A DNA stretch of 45,724 bases from Syntrophobacter sp. SbD2 (GCA_945889495.1 CAMDBU010000026.1:1-45724); one strand, 5' to 3'. Counted from the stretch's first letter, positions 7,119-15,958 are shown. The notes: generated by a model not told the origin, from the letters alone. Numbers and translations are program-made.

Positions 7119-9221
7119 GTGACGGTTATAAGAATGGTTGGCAAAATGCTCCGGCAATTTATCCAAGTCGCTTGCCCGGCTTCGAGAAAATCGGTACTTT
7201 ACCCCGAAACCGGAGATTACTTGACCACCACTTACATTCTCAAAGACTTAAGCGAACCGATCCGCGGCAACTCAGGAATCGACTACCGCAAAGAGTTGAA
7301 CGAGGCGCAGTACGAGGCGGCTTCAGCGGTGGACGGGCCGCTGCTGATCATCGCTGGCGCCGGCACCGGCAAGACCCGCACCCTGGTCTACCGGGTCGCC
7401 CATCTGATCGAGCAGGGCATCGATCCGCGCTCGATCCTGCTCATGACCTTCACCCGGCGCTCGGCGGAGGAAATGATCCGCCGCGCCAGCATGCTGATGG
7501 ACGGCCGCTGTAACCAGATCGCCGGCGGCACTTTCCATTCCTTCGCAAACTTGGTGCTGCGTGTCCATGGCCGCCATGTCAACTTGGCGCCGTCGTTCAC
7601 GATCATGGACCGGCCCGACAGCGAGGACATCATCCAGACGATCCGCTCCGACATGGGGCTCAATACCAAGGAGAAACGTTTCCCGCGCAAGCAGACGGTG
7701 GCGGAGATTTTGAGCATGTCGCTCAACAAGAAAATCCCGCTGGGCGATCTGATCGAGCTCGAATATCCCCATCTGGTCGAGGTCAGCCAAGAGATCGGCG
7801 AGATCCAGCGCCGCTACGTCGACTACAAACGGACTAAATCTTTAACCGACTACGACGATCTATTGACCAAGCTGCGCGATCTGTTGGCCGATCATGCCGA
7901 CATCCGCGAGCGGCTGTCCGATACCTATCGCTACATCATGGTCGACGAGTATCAGGACACCAATCATTTGCAGGCCGAGATCGTTCGGCTCCTGGCCAAC
8001 ACCCATGACAACGTCGCCGTGGTCGGCGACGACGCCCAGAGCATTTATTCTTTTCGCGGCGCCAATTTCCGCAACATCATGGATTTCCCCAAGGATTTTC
8101 CCGGCACCCGGATCATCAAGCTGGAAGAAAACTATCGCAGCACCCAGCCGATCCTGAACGTCACCAACGAGATCATCAGCCGGGCCAAGGAAGGCTACGA
8201 GAAGCGCCTGTTCACGCGCAAAAGCGTCGGCACAAGGCCCAAGCTGGTGCAGGCGGGCAGCGAGCAGATGCAATCGCAGTTCGTCTGTCAAAAGGTTTTG
8301 GAGCTGCGCGAGGCCGGCGTGCCGCTTTGGGACATCGCCGTGTTGTTCCGCTCGAGCTTTCATTCCTTCGATCTGGAAATCGAGCTGGCGCGCCACAACA
8401 TTCCATTTGTCAAAAGAGGCGGCTTTCAGTTCATGGAAGCGGCCCATGTGAAAGATTTACTGGCCCACCTGCGGATTATCGCCAATCCGCAAGACGCGGT
8501 GTCGTGGAACCGCGTCTTGATGCTCCTCGAAGGCATCGGTCCGGGCGCCAGCCAGAAGATTATCAAATGGCTCATCGAAGGCGGCAACGCAGTGGAGCGG
8601 CTGCGCAGCTACAACGCCAAGGGCAAGATCGCCCAGGGGCTGAGAACGCTAGCGCAGGTGCTGGAAGAAACCGCCAAGGCCGAGCTACCCTCCGAGATGG
8701 CCCAGTACCTGATGCAATATTATCTGCCGATCTTGAAGCAAAATTATCCCGACGATCATCCCAAGCGGCTGCGCGACATGGAACATTTCCAGGGCATGAC
8801 CGAGCGCTACCGCGACTTGCAGCGGCTGCTCAGCGACATGGCGCTGGAACCGCCCAACGATAGCATTGGCGGCGTGCTGGCGGTGGACCCCGACGAGGGG
8901 CCGCTGATTTTGTCGACGATTCATTCGGCCAAGGGGTTGGAGTTTCACTCGGTGTTTATTATTTGGGCGCTGGAAGGCCGCTTTCCGTCGCTTTACAACA
9001 CCAACACCCAGGAAGACTTGGAAGAAGAGCGCCGGCTGCTCTACGTCGCCGCCACCCGGGCCAAGCACAACTTGTTTATTTCCTACCCGACCCGGGTGTT
9101 CGACAAAACTTTGCGCATGGTGTTGTCCCAGCCTTCGCAGTTCATCGACGGCATGTCGTCGCGCATGCTCGAACCGGTGGCGCTGGTGCCCGAAGGCTCC
9201 TATTGGAATTGGGAGAGTTGA
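7119..9221 (+). CDS. UvrD/PcrA/Rep-like ATP-dependent DNA helicase
   Basis: A superfamily 1A 3'-5' DNA helicase, probably in repair or replication restart. Motifs in order: Q-motif region KELNEAQYEAASA, Walker A GAGTGKT at residues 80-86, motif Ia (MTFTRRSAEEM), motif II VDEYQDTNHLQ, motif III VGDDAQSIYSFRGA, motif IV LEENYRS, motif V STIHSAKGLEFHSVF, and motif VI YVAATRAKHNLFIS. 700 aa is usual for the family, and the C-terminus lacks an obvious extra domain. The start is uncertain: the frame opens at GTG 7119, with ATG at 7134 and 7149 and no strong ribosome site. Two bases separate its stop from the next gene. Confidence 0.92.
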   Translation: MTVIRMVGKMLRQFIQVACPASRKSVLYPETGDYLTTTYILKDLSEPIRGNSGIDYRKELNEAQYEAASAVDGPLLIIAGAGTGKTRTLVYRVAHLIEQGIDPRSILLMTFTRRSAEEMIRRASMLMDGRCNQIAGGTFHSFANLVLRVHGRHVNLAPSFTIMDRPDSEDIIQTIRSDMGLNTKEKRFPRKQTVAEILSMSLNKKIPLGDLIELEYPHLVEVSQEIGEIQRRYVDYKRTKSLTDYDDLLTKLRDLLADHADIRERLSDTYRYIMVDEYQDTNHLQAEIVRLLANTHDNVAVVGDDAQSIYSFRGANFRNIMDFPKDFPGTRIIKLEENYRSTQPILNVTNEIISRAKEGYEKRLFTRKSVGTRPKLVQAGSEQMQSQFVCQKVLELREAGVPLWDIAVLFRSSFHSFDLEIELARHNIPFVKRGGFQFMEAAHVKDLLAHLRIIANPQDAVSWNRVLMLLEGIGPGASQKIIKWLIEGGNAVERLRSYNAKGKIAQGLRTLAQVLEETAKAELPSEMAQYLMQYYLPILKQNYPDDHPKRLRDMEHFQGMTERYRDLQRLLSDMALEPPNDSIGGVLAVDPDEGPLILSTIHSAKGLEFHSVFIIWALEGRFPSLYNTNTQEDLEEERRLLYVAATRAKHNLFISYPTRVFDKTLRMVLSQPSQFIDGMSSRMLEPVALVPEGSYWNWES

Positions 9222-9223
9222 CG

Positions 9224-10741
9224 ATGGTGCAGTTGCTCCATTACCTGGTGGTATTCGTCAGCGGCGCGGTGTTGATGGCGTTGGAGATCGCCGGCAGCCG
9301 GATCTTGGCGCCCAACTTCGGTAGCTCGATCTTTGTCTGGGGCAGCTTGATCTCGGTGGTCATGACCGCGCTCAGCATCGGTTACTTCTGGGGCGGTTGG
9401 ATGTCGGCGCGGGAGCCCAGCTATAGTAAGCTCGCCACTCTCCTGGTGATCCCCGGCGTGGTGATTTTTTTTCTACCCTACGTTTACCCAACCATCACCG
9501 ACTCCATCGCCGCCATGGATCTCGGCAACCGCATGAGTCCGCTGGTCGCCTGTAGCGCGCTGTTTCTTTTTCCCGGCGTGTTTATCGGCACCATATCGCC
9601 CTACGTCATTCGCCTGGCGGCGACCCAGTTGAATACCGTCGGCAGCACCGCCGGCAACCTCTACGCGGTCTCCACCGCCGGCAGCATCTTTGGCACCTTG
9701 CTTACGTCATTCTATTTGATACCCGTGTTAGGGGTCAGCAATATTATACATTCCTTGGGGGGAACTCTGGTGGTTTTATCGTTAATTGTAGTACCTTTGA
9801 TGAAACTTCAACGCGCCGCCGTAGCGCGCGCCGTCACCGTGGGTTGGCTCTTTCTAGCGTCCTTCGGCGGTTACAACTTGGCGTCAGCACCGGCCGCTTG
9901 GGCGAAAACCTTGCTGCAAAAAGACACTTTCTATCATCGCATCCGCGTCGAAGAGGATGAAGAAGCGCGCTACATGTACTTCGACCGCACCTTGCAGAGC
10001 GCCATGACTTTGAAAGATCCGACGGCGCTGCGCTTGGTCTATTCGCGCTACACCTCGGTGGCCATGACCTTTCGCCCCGACGCCAAACGCATGCTGCTGA
10101 TCGGCGTCGGCGGCGGCTCGATACCGAAGAAACTCAATAAAGAATTTCCCAACATGGCGATCGACGCCATCGACCTCGACCCCGAAGTGATCCGCATCGC
10201 CAAGGATCATTTCAATCTGGCGGAAAATAAAAACCTTGCCCTGCATGCCCAGGACGGCCGCCTGTTCATGGCGCGCACCCAGCATCAATACGACATCATC
10301 ATGCTCGACGCCTACTTCACCGACTCCATGCCGTTTCACCTGGCGACCAAGCAATTTTTTGAATTGGCGCGTAAAAAGCTCGCGCCGGGCGGCATCGTCG
10401 TGGCCAATTTGATCAGCGCCGTCACCGGCCCGTCGGGCAAGATCGCGCGCTCCTTTGTGCGCACCCAGAAACAAGTATTTCCCCAGACCTATGTGTTCGC
10501 CTCGCGCCGGCCCGACAACGTCAGCCTCGAAACCATTCAGAACGTGATCGTCATCGCCACTCAAGACAAACAACGCGTCGACATCAAGGAGATCGTCAAA
10601 CGCGCCACGGCCATCGACAAGGGGCTGTTTCCCGATCCGATCCAAGACCTGGCCGTCGCCTACTACGACCGGCCGCTACCCGAAGATGCGCCGATCTTAA
10701 CCGATGATTTCGCCCCGACCGATAATCTGCTCAATCCTTAG
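9224..10741 (+). CDS. Membrane-anchored spermidine-synthase-like protein
   Basis: A 505-aa protein with an N-terminal half of about seven to eight hydrophobic segments and a C-terminal aminopropyltransferase-type Rossmann domain. The membrane part begins MVQLLHYLVVFVSGAVLMAL; the start at ATG 9224 has GGGAGAG upstream. The soluble domain shows LLIGVGGGSIPKKL (SAM or decarboxy-SAM loop), AIDLDPEVIRIAKDHF, LHAQDGRLFM and YDIIMLDAYFTDSMPFHL. Such fused proteins are usually annotated spermidine synthase, but their substrate is rarely tested, so polyamine synthesis is only a family-based guess. The frame open upstream to 8963 is a shadow of the helicase. Overlaps the next gene by 38 bases. Confidence 0.85.
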   Translation: MVQLLHYLVVFVSGAVLMALEIAGSRILAPNFGSSIFVWGSLISVVMTALSIGYFWGGWMSAREPSYSKLATLLVIPGVVIFFLPYVYPTITDSIAAMDLGNRMSPLVACSALFLFPGVFIGTISPYVIRLAATQLNTVGSTAGNLYAVSTAGSIFGTLLTSFYLIPVLGVSNIIHSLGGTLVVLSLIVVPLMKLQRAAVARAVTVGWLFLASFGGYNLASAPAAWAKTLLQKDTFYHRIRVEEDEEARYMYFDRTLQSAMTLKDPTALRLVYSRYTSVAMTFRPDAKRMLLIGVGGGSIPKKLNKEFPNMAIDAIDLDPEVIRIAKDHFNLAENKNLALHAQDGRLFMARTQHQYDIIMLDAYFTDSMPFHLATKQFFELARKKLAPGGIVVANLISAVTGPSGKIARSFVRTQKQVFPQTYVFASRRPDNVSLETIQNVIVIATQDKQRVDIKEIVKRATAIDKGLFPDPIQDLAVAYYDRPLPEDAPILTDDFAPTDNLLNP

Positions 10742-11357
10742 CGCGCTGCTGCTCGCCGGCTGCGCGATCTTCCAAGCGGCGCCGCCGATGCGCGTGGTTC
10801 GGATCAAAGCGCTCGCCGACCTGCCGTTCAGAACCCGAAATCCCGGCTGGGAACGCGAAGCGCGCGGACTCATCGAGGCGGCGTCAGATTACTACGAGGA
10901 AGAGTTCGCCATCCGGCTGGTCACCCAGAGCGTCGCCGCCTGGCCGGACCAAGAACGGGTGCCGTCGACGCCGACTTTATTGGCGCGCTTGAAGAAAGAA
11001 CTTCCCATCCCCGCGGGCGATGGCGGCTACGACATCGTCGTGGCTTTCTCCGGCGAAAATGTCAGCCGCATCCTCACCGACGGCCGGCCGCGGGTCGACC
11101 GCATCGGCAATTGCAGCCAAGGCCTGGCGCGCTACATCGTCCTACCGACGCGAAAACTATTTCGCTACAGCGGGGTTCACGGCGAGCTGGAAACCGATGT
11201 CGTGACACTGATTCACGAGATCGCCCATGTCTTCGGCGCCGAACATGTCGAAGACAGCAACTCGATCATGAACGAGAACTTCGACTACCGCACTCAATTC
11301 GACGCCAAGAACCGCGCCGTGATCCAAACCAACCGCGGCTGTCCGTTTGCCAAATAG
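10704..11357 (+). CDS. Metzincin-like zinc protease lipoprotein
   Basis: A 217-aa predicted lipoprotein. The signal sequence ends in a lipobox (LLLAGC, Cys20), so it is likely anchored to a membrane facing the periplasm. Residues 171-181 are HEIAHVFGAEH, the metzincin zinc site HExxHxxGxxH with His171, His175, His181 and catalytic Glu172. SIMNE around residues 187-191 would supply the Met-turn. I do not recognise a named subfamily. The start lies inside the previous gene (38-base overlap), which suggests coupling. The substrate is unknown. Confidence 0.75.
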   Translation: MISPRPIICSILSALLLAGCAIFQAAPPMRVVRIKALADLPFRTRNPGWEREARGLIEAASDYYEEEFAIRLVTQSVAAWPDQERVPSTPTLLARLKKELPIPAGDGGYDIVVAFSGENVSRILTDGRPRVDRIGNCSQGLARYIVLPTRKLFRYSGVHGELETDVVTLIHEIAHVFGAEHVEDSNSIMNENFDYRTQFDAKNRAVIQTNRGCPFAK

Positions 11358-11371
11358 ATAAGAAGGCAATA

Positions 11372-11430
11372 TGGAAAGGCACGAGGCTTGAGGGGGGTTC
11401 TGACTCATGCCTCACGCCTCACGCCTTTAA
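11372..11430. repeat. GGCACGAGG / CCTCACGCC dispersed repeat
   Basis: The gap holds GGCACGAGGCTTGAGG followed by tandem GCCTCACGCCTCACGCC. The two halves can partly pair. A related piece (ACTCACGCCTCGTGCC) occurs at about 24346-24361. Confidence 0.5.
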
Positions 11431-11436
11431 CAACCC

Positions 11437-12195
11437 ATGCTTGCTAATATTCGCATAGTGATGGTCCGGCCGCGCGGTTCGGGCAACATCGGCTCGGTGG
11501 CGCGCGCCATGAAGAACTTCGGCGCCAGCGAGCTGGCCATCGTCGGCACGGCGCGCACCGAGAGTTTTTGGGCCAAGGCGATGGCAGTGCATGGCCGCGA
11601 CGTGCTGAGCGAGGCGAAATTCTACGACACCATCCGCGCCGCCATCGCCGACTGCACGCTGATCGTCGGCACCACCTGCCGCGAAGGGCTATACCGCGCC
11701 CATAGCCAATCGCCGCGCGAAGTCGCGCCCATGGTCGCCGCCGAAGCCCAACGCGGCAAAGTCGCGCTCATCCTCGGCCCCGAAGACCACGGTCTCAGTA
11801 ACAAAGATCTCGAACACTGCCAGCTGTTGGTCGACATCCCATCCCATCCCGATTACCGCTCGCTTAACGTCGCCCAGGCCGCGGTGGTGTGTTTGTATGA
11901 GTTCTACATCGCCGGCTTGGAGACCACGGCAGAGGAACCGATCCAACGCGCCGAGGGCGAAGCCATCGAGCGGCTGTTTGATATTATGCGCGACGCGCTG
12001 CTCAAAATCGGCTTTCTGGATTCCGAGAACCCGGATCATATGCTGCTCGCCTTCCGGCGCATCCTCGGCCGCGCCGGCTTGGAAGACAAAGACGCGCGCA
12101 TCCTGACCGGCATGTTCCGCCAGATCCAATGGTATTCCAAGGACGGCTGGAAGATCGCCGAACAAAAAGAATCGCAGGGGAACAAGATCAAATAG
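11437..12195 (+). CDS. TrmJ-like tRNA/rRNA ribose 2'-O-methyltransferase (SPOUT family)
   Basis: A 252-aa SpoU/TrmH-superfamily RNA methylase, closest in pattern to TrmJ, which methylates the ribose at tRNA position 32. Visible signatures: IVMVRPRGSGNIGSVARAMK (motif 1), LILGPEDHGLSNKDLEHC (motif 2, knot), and IPSHPDYRSLNVAQAAVVCLYE (motif 3), which together form the trefoil-knot SAM site. The C-terminal extension of about 90 residues fits TrmJ rather than shorter TrmL. The start MLANIRIVMVRP at 11437 is the only reasonable one. The next gene lies after a repeat-filled gap. Confidence 0.87.
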   Translation: MLANIRIVMVRPRGSGNIGSVARAMKNFGASELAIVGTARTESFWAKAMAVHGRDVLSEAKFYDTIRAAIADCTLIVGTTCREGLYRAHSQSPREVAPMVAAEAQRGKVALILGPEDHGLSNKDLEHCQLLVDIPSHPDYRSLNVAQAAVVCLYEFYIAGLETTAEEPIQRAEGEAIERLFDIMRDALLKIGFLDSENPDHMLLAFRRILGRAGLEDKDARILTGMFRQIQWYSKDGWKIAEQKESQGNKIK

Positions 12196-12210
12196 ATATA
12201 GCTCGGATTA

Positions 12211-12318
12211 TCTCCCGCAAAGACGCCAAGGCCGCAAAGTTCGGAGAAACTCAACGAACAAATTTTATTTCCCCCTTCTCTTGTCCGAACTTTGCGTGCT
12301 TTGCGCCTTTGCGAGAGA
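12211..12318. repeat. CGCAAAGACGC...GCGCCTTTGCG palindromic repeat
   Basis: The left arm (CCCGCAAAGACGCC...GGCCGCAAAGTTCGGA) is the inverted complement of the right arm (TCCGAACTTTGCGTGC...GCGCCTTTGCGAG), so a long hairpin can form. Related copies occur at 17021, 18651, 21726 and 24203. Confidence 0.75.
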
Positions 12319-12353
12319 CATTTCCGAATTCTGACTTGGGGAGGCAACCACCG

Positions 12354-13358
12354 ATGAAACGTCTCGCACTCATTGCCGCAATCATCGCCATCCTCAATTT
12401 GCCAACCTCCGGCACCGCTTCGCACCGCCAGTCGCTGCGCGTCGCCTACCCAAGCCTGGGTTTGCCCCAAGCACCGCTGTGGATCGCCAGCGAAGCGGGT
12501 TATTTCGCCGAAGCCGGCCTGCGCGTCGAGTCGCTGTTCGTGCAGAACAGCTCGACGCTGGTGCAGTCGCTGCTCGCCGATGAGATCGATTACGCCATGG
12601 TCGGCCCGGCGCCGGTGGTGGCGTCGAACCTACGCGGTGCCGATCTCGCCATGATCGCCACCACCATTCCGACGCTGATTTTCTACGTGGTGGCGCGCCC
12701 GGACATCCTCAGAGTCGAAGACTTGAAAGGTAAGTCTCTCGGCTTCGGCCGCTTCGGTTCGAACACCGACTTCGCCGCCCGCCTGCTACTAGAAAAATAC
12801 AAACTCATCGCCAATAAAGATGTCGCCTTGATCCAAACCGCCGGCGGCATCGCCACCGTGCTCGCCGTCAGTACCGGCAAAGTCCACTCCGGCATCACCA
12901 CCGATGTCGGCATGCTCGAAGGCAAAAAGTTGGGCCTGCGCGAGCTCTATGCCTTCAAAGACTTGGGCATCCCCTTCGCCCACGCCGGCTTCGCGGCGAA
13001 AAAATCTTTCCTGAAGAACCACGAGAACGACACGCTGAAATTTTTAAGCGCCATCTCCAAGGCGGTCTACCGCATGATCGCCGACAAACCGTTCAGTACG
13101 CGGGTGATCCAGAAAGTCGCGCGCCTGGAGGACAAGGCGGTCGTCGATGCCGGCTACGAGCTTCACGCCACGCAGTTCTTGCAGAAAAAACTTTTTACCA
13201 CCGCGCCAATGATCCAGACGGTGCTGCGCCAGGTCGGCGAGACCGTTCCGGCGGCGCTCAATGCCAACCCGCTGGACTTCATGGACAACCGCTACGCCCA
13301 GACTCTCGACCAGCGCGGTCTCTACGCGGAGCTGGACCGCATCTTCAAGCCGCGCTAG
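12354..13358 (+). CDS. NMT1/SsuA-type periplasmic substrate-binding protein
   Basis: A 334-aa ABC-transporter binding protein of the NMT1/THI5-like (SsuA/TauA) fold. This fold typically captures sulfonates, nitrate, taurine or pyrimidine-like ligands in the periplasm. The signal peptide MKRLALIAAIIAILNLPTSG is followed by RVAYPSLGLPQAPLWIASEA and GYFAEAGLRVE, the classic NMT1 start. VQSLLADEIDYAMVGPAPVV and LKGKSLGFGRFGSNTDFAA mark the ligand-cleft hinge regions. Start 12354 chosen from the GGGGAGG ribosome site and signal peptide; the frame open to 12129 is not used. No permease or ATPase lies next to it, so it may act with distant transporter parts. Ligand unknown. Confidence 0.88.
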   Translation: MKRLALIAAIIAILNLPTSGTASHRQSLRVAYPSLGLPQAPLWIASEAGYFAEAGLRVESLFVQNSSTLVQSLLADEIDYAMVGPAPVVASNLRGADLAMIATTIPTLIFYVVARPDILRVEDLKGKSLGFGRFGSNTDFAARLLLEKYKLIANKDVALIQTAGGIATVLAVSTGKVHSGITTDVGMLEGKKLGLRELYAFKDLGIPFAHAGFAAKKSFLKNHENDTLKFLSAISKAVYRMIADKPFSTRVIQKVARLEDKAVVDAGYELHATQFLQKKLFTTAPMIQTVLRQVGETVPAALNANPLDFMDNRYAQTLDQRGLYAELDRIFKPR

Positions 13359-13396
13359 AGTGCGCGCAGCAAAATCGATCATGCGCCAGGAGGACA

Positions 13397-14035
13397 ATGA
13401 ACGTCAACGATTTCAATCTCAAGAAAACTGCGCTGCTCTTTTTCGACATTCTCAACGGCTACGTCGCCGAGCCCGCGCCGGGCCAGCCGCGGGTCTTGAA
13501 GCCGTGGATTCAGAACGCGGTGAAGCTTAGCAAAGCCGGACGCGCCGCCGGCCTGCCGGTATTCTTCGCCAAAGGCAACCACCGCCCCGACAACGCCACC
13601 ACCGCGCTGATCGCCACCGACACCAACAACTCTTTAACGCCTTGGCCCAACGGCGAGGTGACGAAAACTAAAATGCATGTCATCGCCGGTGACAAAAGCT
13701 CCGACGTGCTCGCCGATCTGGGCCCGGCGCCGGACGACTATTACATCGTCAAATACCGCTGGAGCGCCTTTCACCAGACCTACCTCGATCTGGCGCTGCG
13801 CAGCCGCGCCATCGACACGCTGATCGTGTCGGGCGGTTCCACCGATGTCGGTGTGACCTCGACTTTGTATTCCGCCCGCGACTTGGACTACAACACCATC
13901 GTCGTCAGCGACGCCTGCGGCACCTCCCACGACCAGCGTGCCCATGACATGCTCATGGAGCTGGTCTTCCCGCGCATGTCGCGGGTGCGCACCACGGCGC
14001 AAACGATCGCGATGATCGAGAAGGCTGCAAAGTAA
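13397..14035 (+). CDS. Isochorismatase-fold hydrolase with Gly in place of the catalytic Cys
   Basis: A 212-aa cytosolic cysteine-hydrolase/isochorismatase superfamily protein. Asp17 (LLFFDILNGY) and Lys119 (YYIVKYRWSAF) occupy the usual Asp-Lys positions. In the nucleophile motif, usually GxxTxxCVxxT, it reads GGSTDVGVTST, so position 152 is Gly rather than Cys. From family knowledge, true isochorismatases (PhzD/EntB type) also lack the Cys and use the Asp to hydrolyse an enol ether. The gene could therefore act on an enol-ether-like substrate or be non-hydrolytic, and an amidase role is unlikely. AGGAGG precedes ATG 13397. It sits 38 bases after the binding-protein gene, probably the same operon. 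Confidence 0.8.
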   Translation: MNVNDFNLKKTALLFFDILNGYVAEPAPGQPRVLKPWIQNAVKLSKAGRAAGLPVFFAKGNHRPDNATTALIATDTNNSLTPWPNGEVTKTKMHVIAGDKSSDVLADLGPAPDDYYIVKYRWSAFHQTYLDLALRSRAIDTLIVSGGSTDVGVTSTLYSARDLDYNTIVVSDACGTSHDQRAHDMLMELVFPRMSRVRTTAQTIAMIEKAAK

Positions 14036-14045
14036 AATGAAGGTA

Positions 14046-14069
14046 GGGGCGAAAGATTTTTCGCCCCTT
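14046..14069 (+). terminator. Perfect hairpin after the hydrolase gene
   Basis: GGGGCGAAA (14046-14054) pairs exactly with TTTCGCCCC (14059-14067) across the four-base loop GATT, 11 bases after the hydrolase stop. Only two Ts follow before TATAAT (14071-14076), so it is a weak intrinsic terminator at best. GGGGCGAA palindromes are also common dispersed repeats. Confidence 0.45.
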
Positions 14070-14123
14070 GTATAATGCTACTTCGTGGCAAGATAAACCT
14101 TTCCCGCAGAGAAGGAGTCACCC

Positions 14124-15260
14124 ATGGCAGAAAACATCATCGCCCCAGTCGGCATCAGCAAGAACATCAAACAGATCGGCCGCATGGATCTGCCCGGCGG
14201 CGGCTCGGTGGTGGTCGAAAACGGCTACGCCTACGTCGGCCACATGGACCCGCCCCACGGCACCTCGATCATCGACGTCAAGGATCCGAGAAACCCCAAA
14301 ATCGTAGCGCATATCGAGATCGCCGAAGGGCTGCACTCGCACAAAGTGCGCGTTCACGGCGACATCATGCTGATCAACTACGAGCGCTACAAACCCAAGC
14401 AGGAACTGCAATCGGGATTGAAGATCTTCGACATTTCGAACAAGGCCAAGCCGCGCGAGATCGCCATGTACAAGACGCCGGGTAAGGGCGTGCACCGATT
14501 CACCTACGACGGCCGCTACGCCTACATCTCGCCGACCATCGACGGCTACCAAGGCAACATCGCCATGATGCTCGACATGAAAAATCCCGAGAAGCCCGAA
14601 GAAGCCATGCGCTGGTGGATGCCCGGCCAATGGGTCGCCGGCGGCGAGACGCCCAACTTCAAAGGCGCCGACACCCGCTGCCATCACCCGATCCGCCGCG
14701 GCGACCGCCTTTACATCAGCTACTGGCATGGCGGCTTCGCCATCGTCGATATTTCGAACCTGAGCAAGCCGAGGACCGTGAGCATGCTCGACTGGAGCCC
14801 GCCCTACCCTTGCCCGACTCACACGACGCTGCCGCTGCTGAATAAAGTTATGGAGCGCGATTGGTTGATCGTCACCGACGAAGAGGTCGGTGAAAAGTTG
14901 AACGAAAGCCACAACGCCTTTCTCTGGGTGGTCGACATCACCAAAGAAGACCTACCGCTGCCGGTGGCGACCTTCATCGTGCCATTCGAAGGAAAATCAA
15001 CGCCGCATAATCGCTTCGGCGCCCACCAACCCGCCGAGCAGGTCTACAGCAACACGCTTTATGTCACCTGGTTCGCCGGCGGTCTGCGCGCGGTCAATTT
15101 CGATAATCCCTACCAGCCCAAGGAAGTCGGCTACTACGTACCAAACCCCGGCAAAGGCCAGAACGTCGTCATGAGCAACGATGTATTTCACGACAAGGAC
15201 GGCAAGCTGTACTTGATGGACCGGTACGATGGTTTGGAAATACTCGAACCGCAGCTCTAA
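14124..15260 (+). CDS. LVIVD-repeat beta-propeller protein
   Basis: A 378-aa protein built of LVIVD-type blades, each with an 'x-I-V/F-D-I/V-x-(N/D)-P-x-x-P' turn. Examples are TSIIDVKDPRNPKIVAHI, GLKIFDISNKAKPREIAMY, GFAIVDISNLSKPRTV, GLRAVNFDNPYQPKEVGYY and the closing DGLEILEP. No signal peptide is visible, so it is probably cytosolic, although some LVIVD proteins are exported. Conserved His clusters (LHSHKVRVHGD, CHHPIRRGD, TPHNRFGAHQP) may bind a metal and recall the selenium-binding-protein/methanethiol-oxidase fold. AGAAGGAG precedes the ATG. It lies in a catabolic-looking run between the hydrolase and a GST. The exact reaction is unknown. Confidence 0.78.
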   Translation: MAENIIAPVGISKNIKQIGRMDLPGGGSVVVENGYAYVGHMDPPHGTSIIDVKDPRNPKIVAHIEIAEGLHSHKVRVHGDIMLINYERYKPKQELQSGLKIFDISNKAKPREIAMYKTPGKGVHRFTYDGRYAYISPTIDGYQGNIAMMLDMKNPEKPEEAMRWWMPGQWVAGGETPNFKGADTRCHHPIRRGDRLYISYWHGGFAIVDISNLSKPRTVSMLDWSPPYPCPTHTTLPLLNKVMERDWLIVTDEEVGEKLNESHNAFLWVVDITKEDLPLPVATFIVPFEGKSTPHNRFGAHQPAEQVYSNTLYVTWFAGGLRAVNFDNPYQPKEVGYYVPNPGKGQNVVMSNDVFHDKDGKLYLMDRYDGLEILEPQL

Positions 15261-15272
15261 AACATCCGAACA

Positions 15273-15332
15273 AAGGAGCGCGGACATTCCTGTCCGCGAT
15301 TCAATCGCGGGTTAGAAAACCCGCGCTCCTTT
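15273..15332. repeat. 60-bp structured repeat, copy 1 (upstream of the GST gene)
   Basis: The outer arms AAGGAGCGCG and CGCGCTCCTT pair. Inside are two hairpins (GCGGACATTCCTGTCCGC and GCGGGTTAGAAAACCCGC), giving a three-way, Y-shaped structure. A near-identical direct copy lies at 15959-16019. Confidence 0.8.
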
Positions 15333-15364
15333 AAAGTCGGCAACGTTTTGAACGGAGGTTGTGT

Positions 15365-15958
15365 ATGAAATTATACAACGTCGCCTACTCCGGCAATTCA
15401 TACAAAGTGCGCCAATTGCTCGCGCAGCTCGGCATACCCTGCGAGATCGTCGAAGTCGATATCCTGAAAGGCGAAAGCCGCACACCGGAGTTCTTGCAGC
15501 TCAACCCCAACGGCCGCACGCCGGTGCTCGACGACGACGGTTTCATCCTGGCCGAATCCAACGCCATCCTCGCCTACCTCGCAAAAGGAACTAAATACCT
15601 CCCCGACGATCGAAAACAGTTCGGCCAAGTATTCCAATGGATGTCCTTCGAGCAATACAGCCACGAACCCTTCATCGCCACCTCGCGCTTCTGGCTCCAA
15701 CACAAACCCGACTCGCCGGAAAAAACAGGGCTGCTGGCGTCGAAGCGCGAAGGCGGCTGGGCCGCGTTGAAAATTATGGAAGACCATCTGGCGAAAAACG
15801 ACTTCTTCGTCGGCGACTACAGCATCGCCGACATCGCCCTGTTCGCCTACACCCATGTAGCCGACGAAGGCGGGTTTCCGCTGGATGATTTTCCGAAAGT
15901 CCGCGCGTGGATCGAGCGGATCCAAGCACAGCCTAGCTTCATCTCGATGGATTCTTGA
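15365..15958 (+). CDS. Glutathione S-transferase family protein
   Basis: A 197-aa cytosolic GST: an N-terminal thioredoxin-fold domain (MKLYNVAYSGNSYKVRQLLA, then NPNGRTPVLDDDGFILAESN, with cis-Pro and the Glu-Ser glutathione site) and a C-terminal all-helical domain (FFVGDYSIADIALFAYTHVA, the N-capping box). The N-terminal Ser in YSGNSYKV is a plausible catalytic residue, as in bacterial Beta/Nu-like GSTs. Start 15365 chosen because GGAGG lies six bases upstream. The gene is flanked on both sides by the same 60-bp palindromic repeat. Confidence 0.9.
   Translation: MKLYNVAYSGNSYKVRQLLAQLGIPCEIVEVDILKGESRTPEFLQLNPNGRTPVLDDDGFILAESNAILAYLAKGTKYLPDDRKQFGQVFQWMSFEQYSHEPFIATSRFWLQHKPDSPEKTGLLASKREGGWAALKIMEDHLAKNDFFVGDYSIADIALFAYTHVADEGGFPLDDFPKVRAWIERIQAQPSFISMDS

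Noticed and set aside
8963-9223. Upstream extension of the spermidine-synthase-like gene
   Set aside because: It lies wholly inside the helicase gene and reads as low-complexity Arg-rich shadow; ATG 9224 has a ribosome site and starts the membrane domain.
14071-14076. TATAAT as a promoter for the LVIVD gene
   Set aside because: No acceptable -35 element at 16-18 bases, and the motif directly abuts a hairpin.
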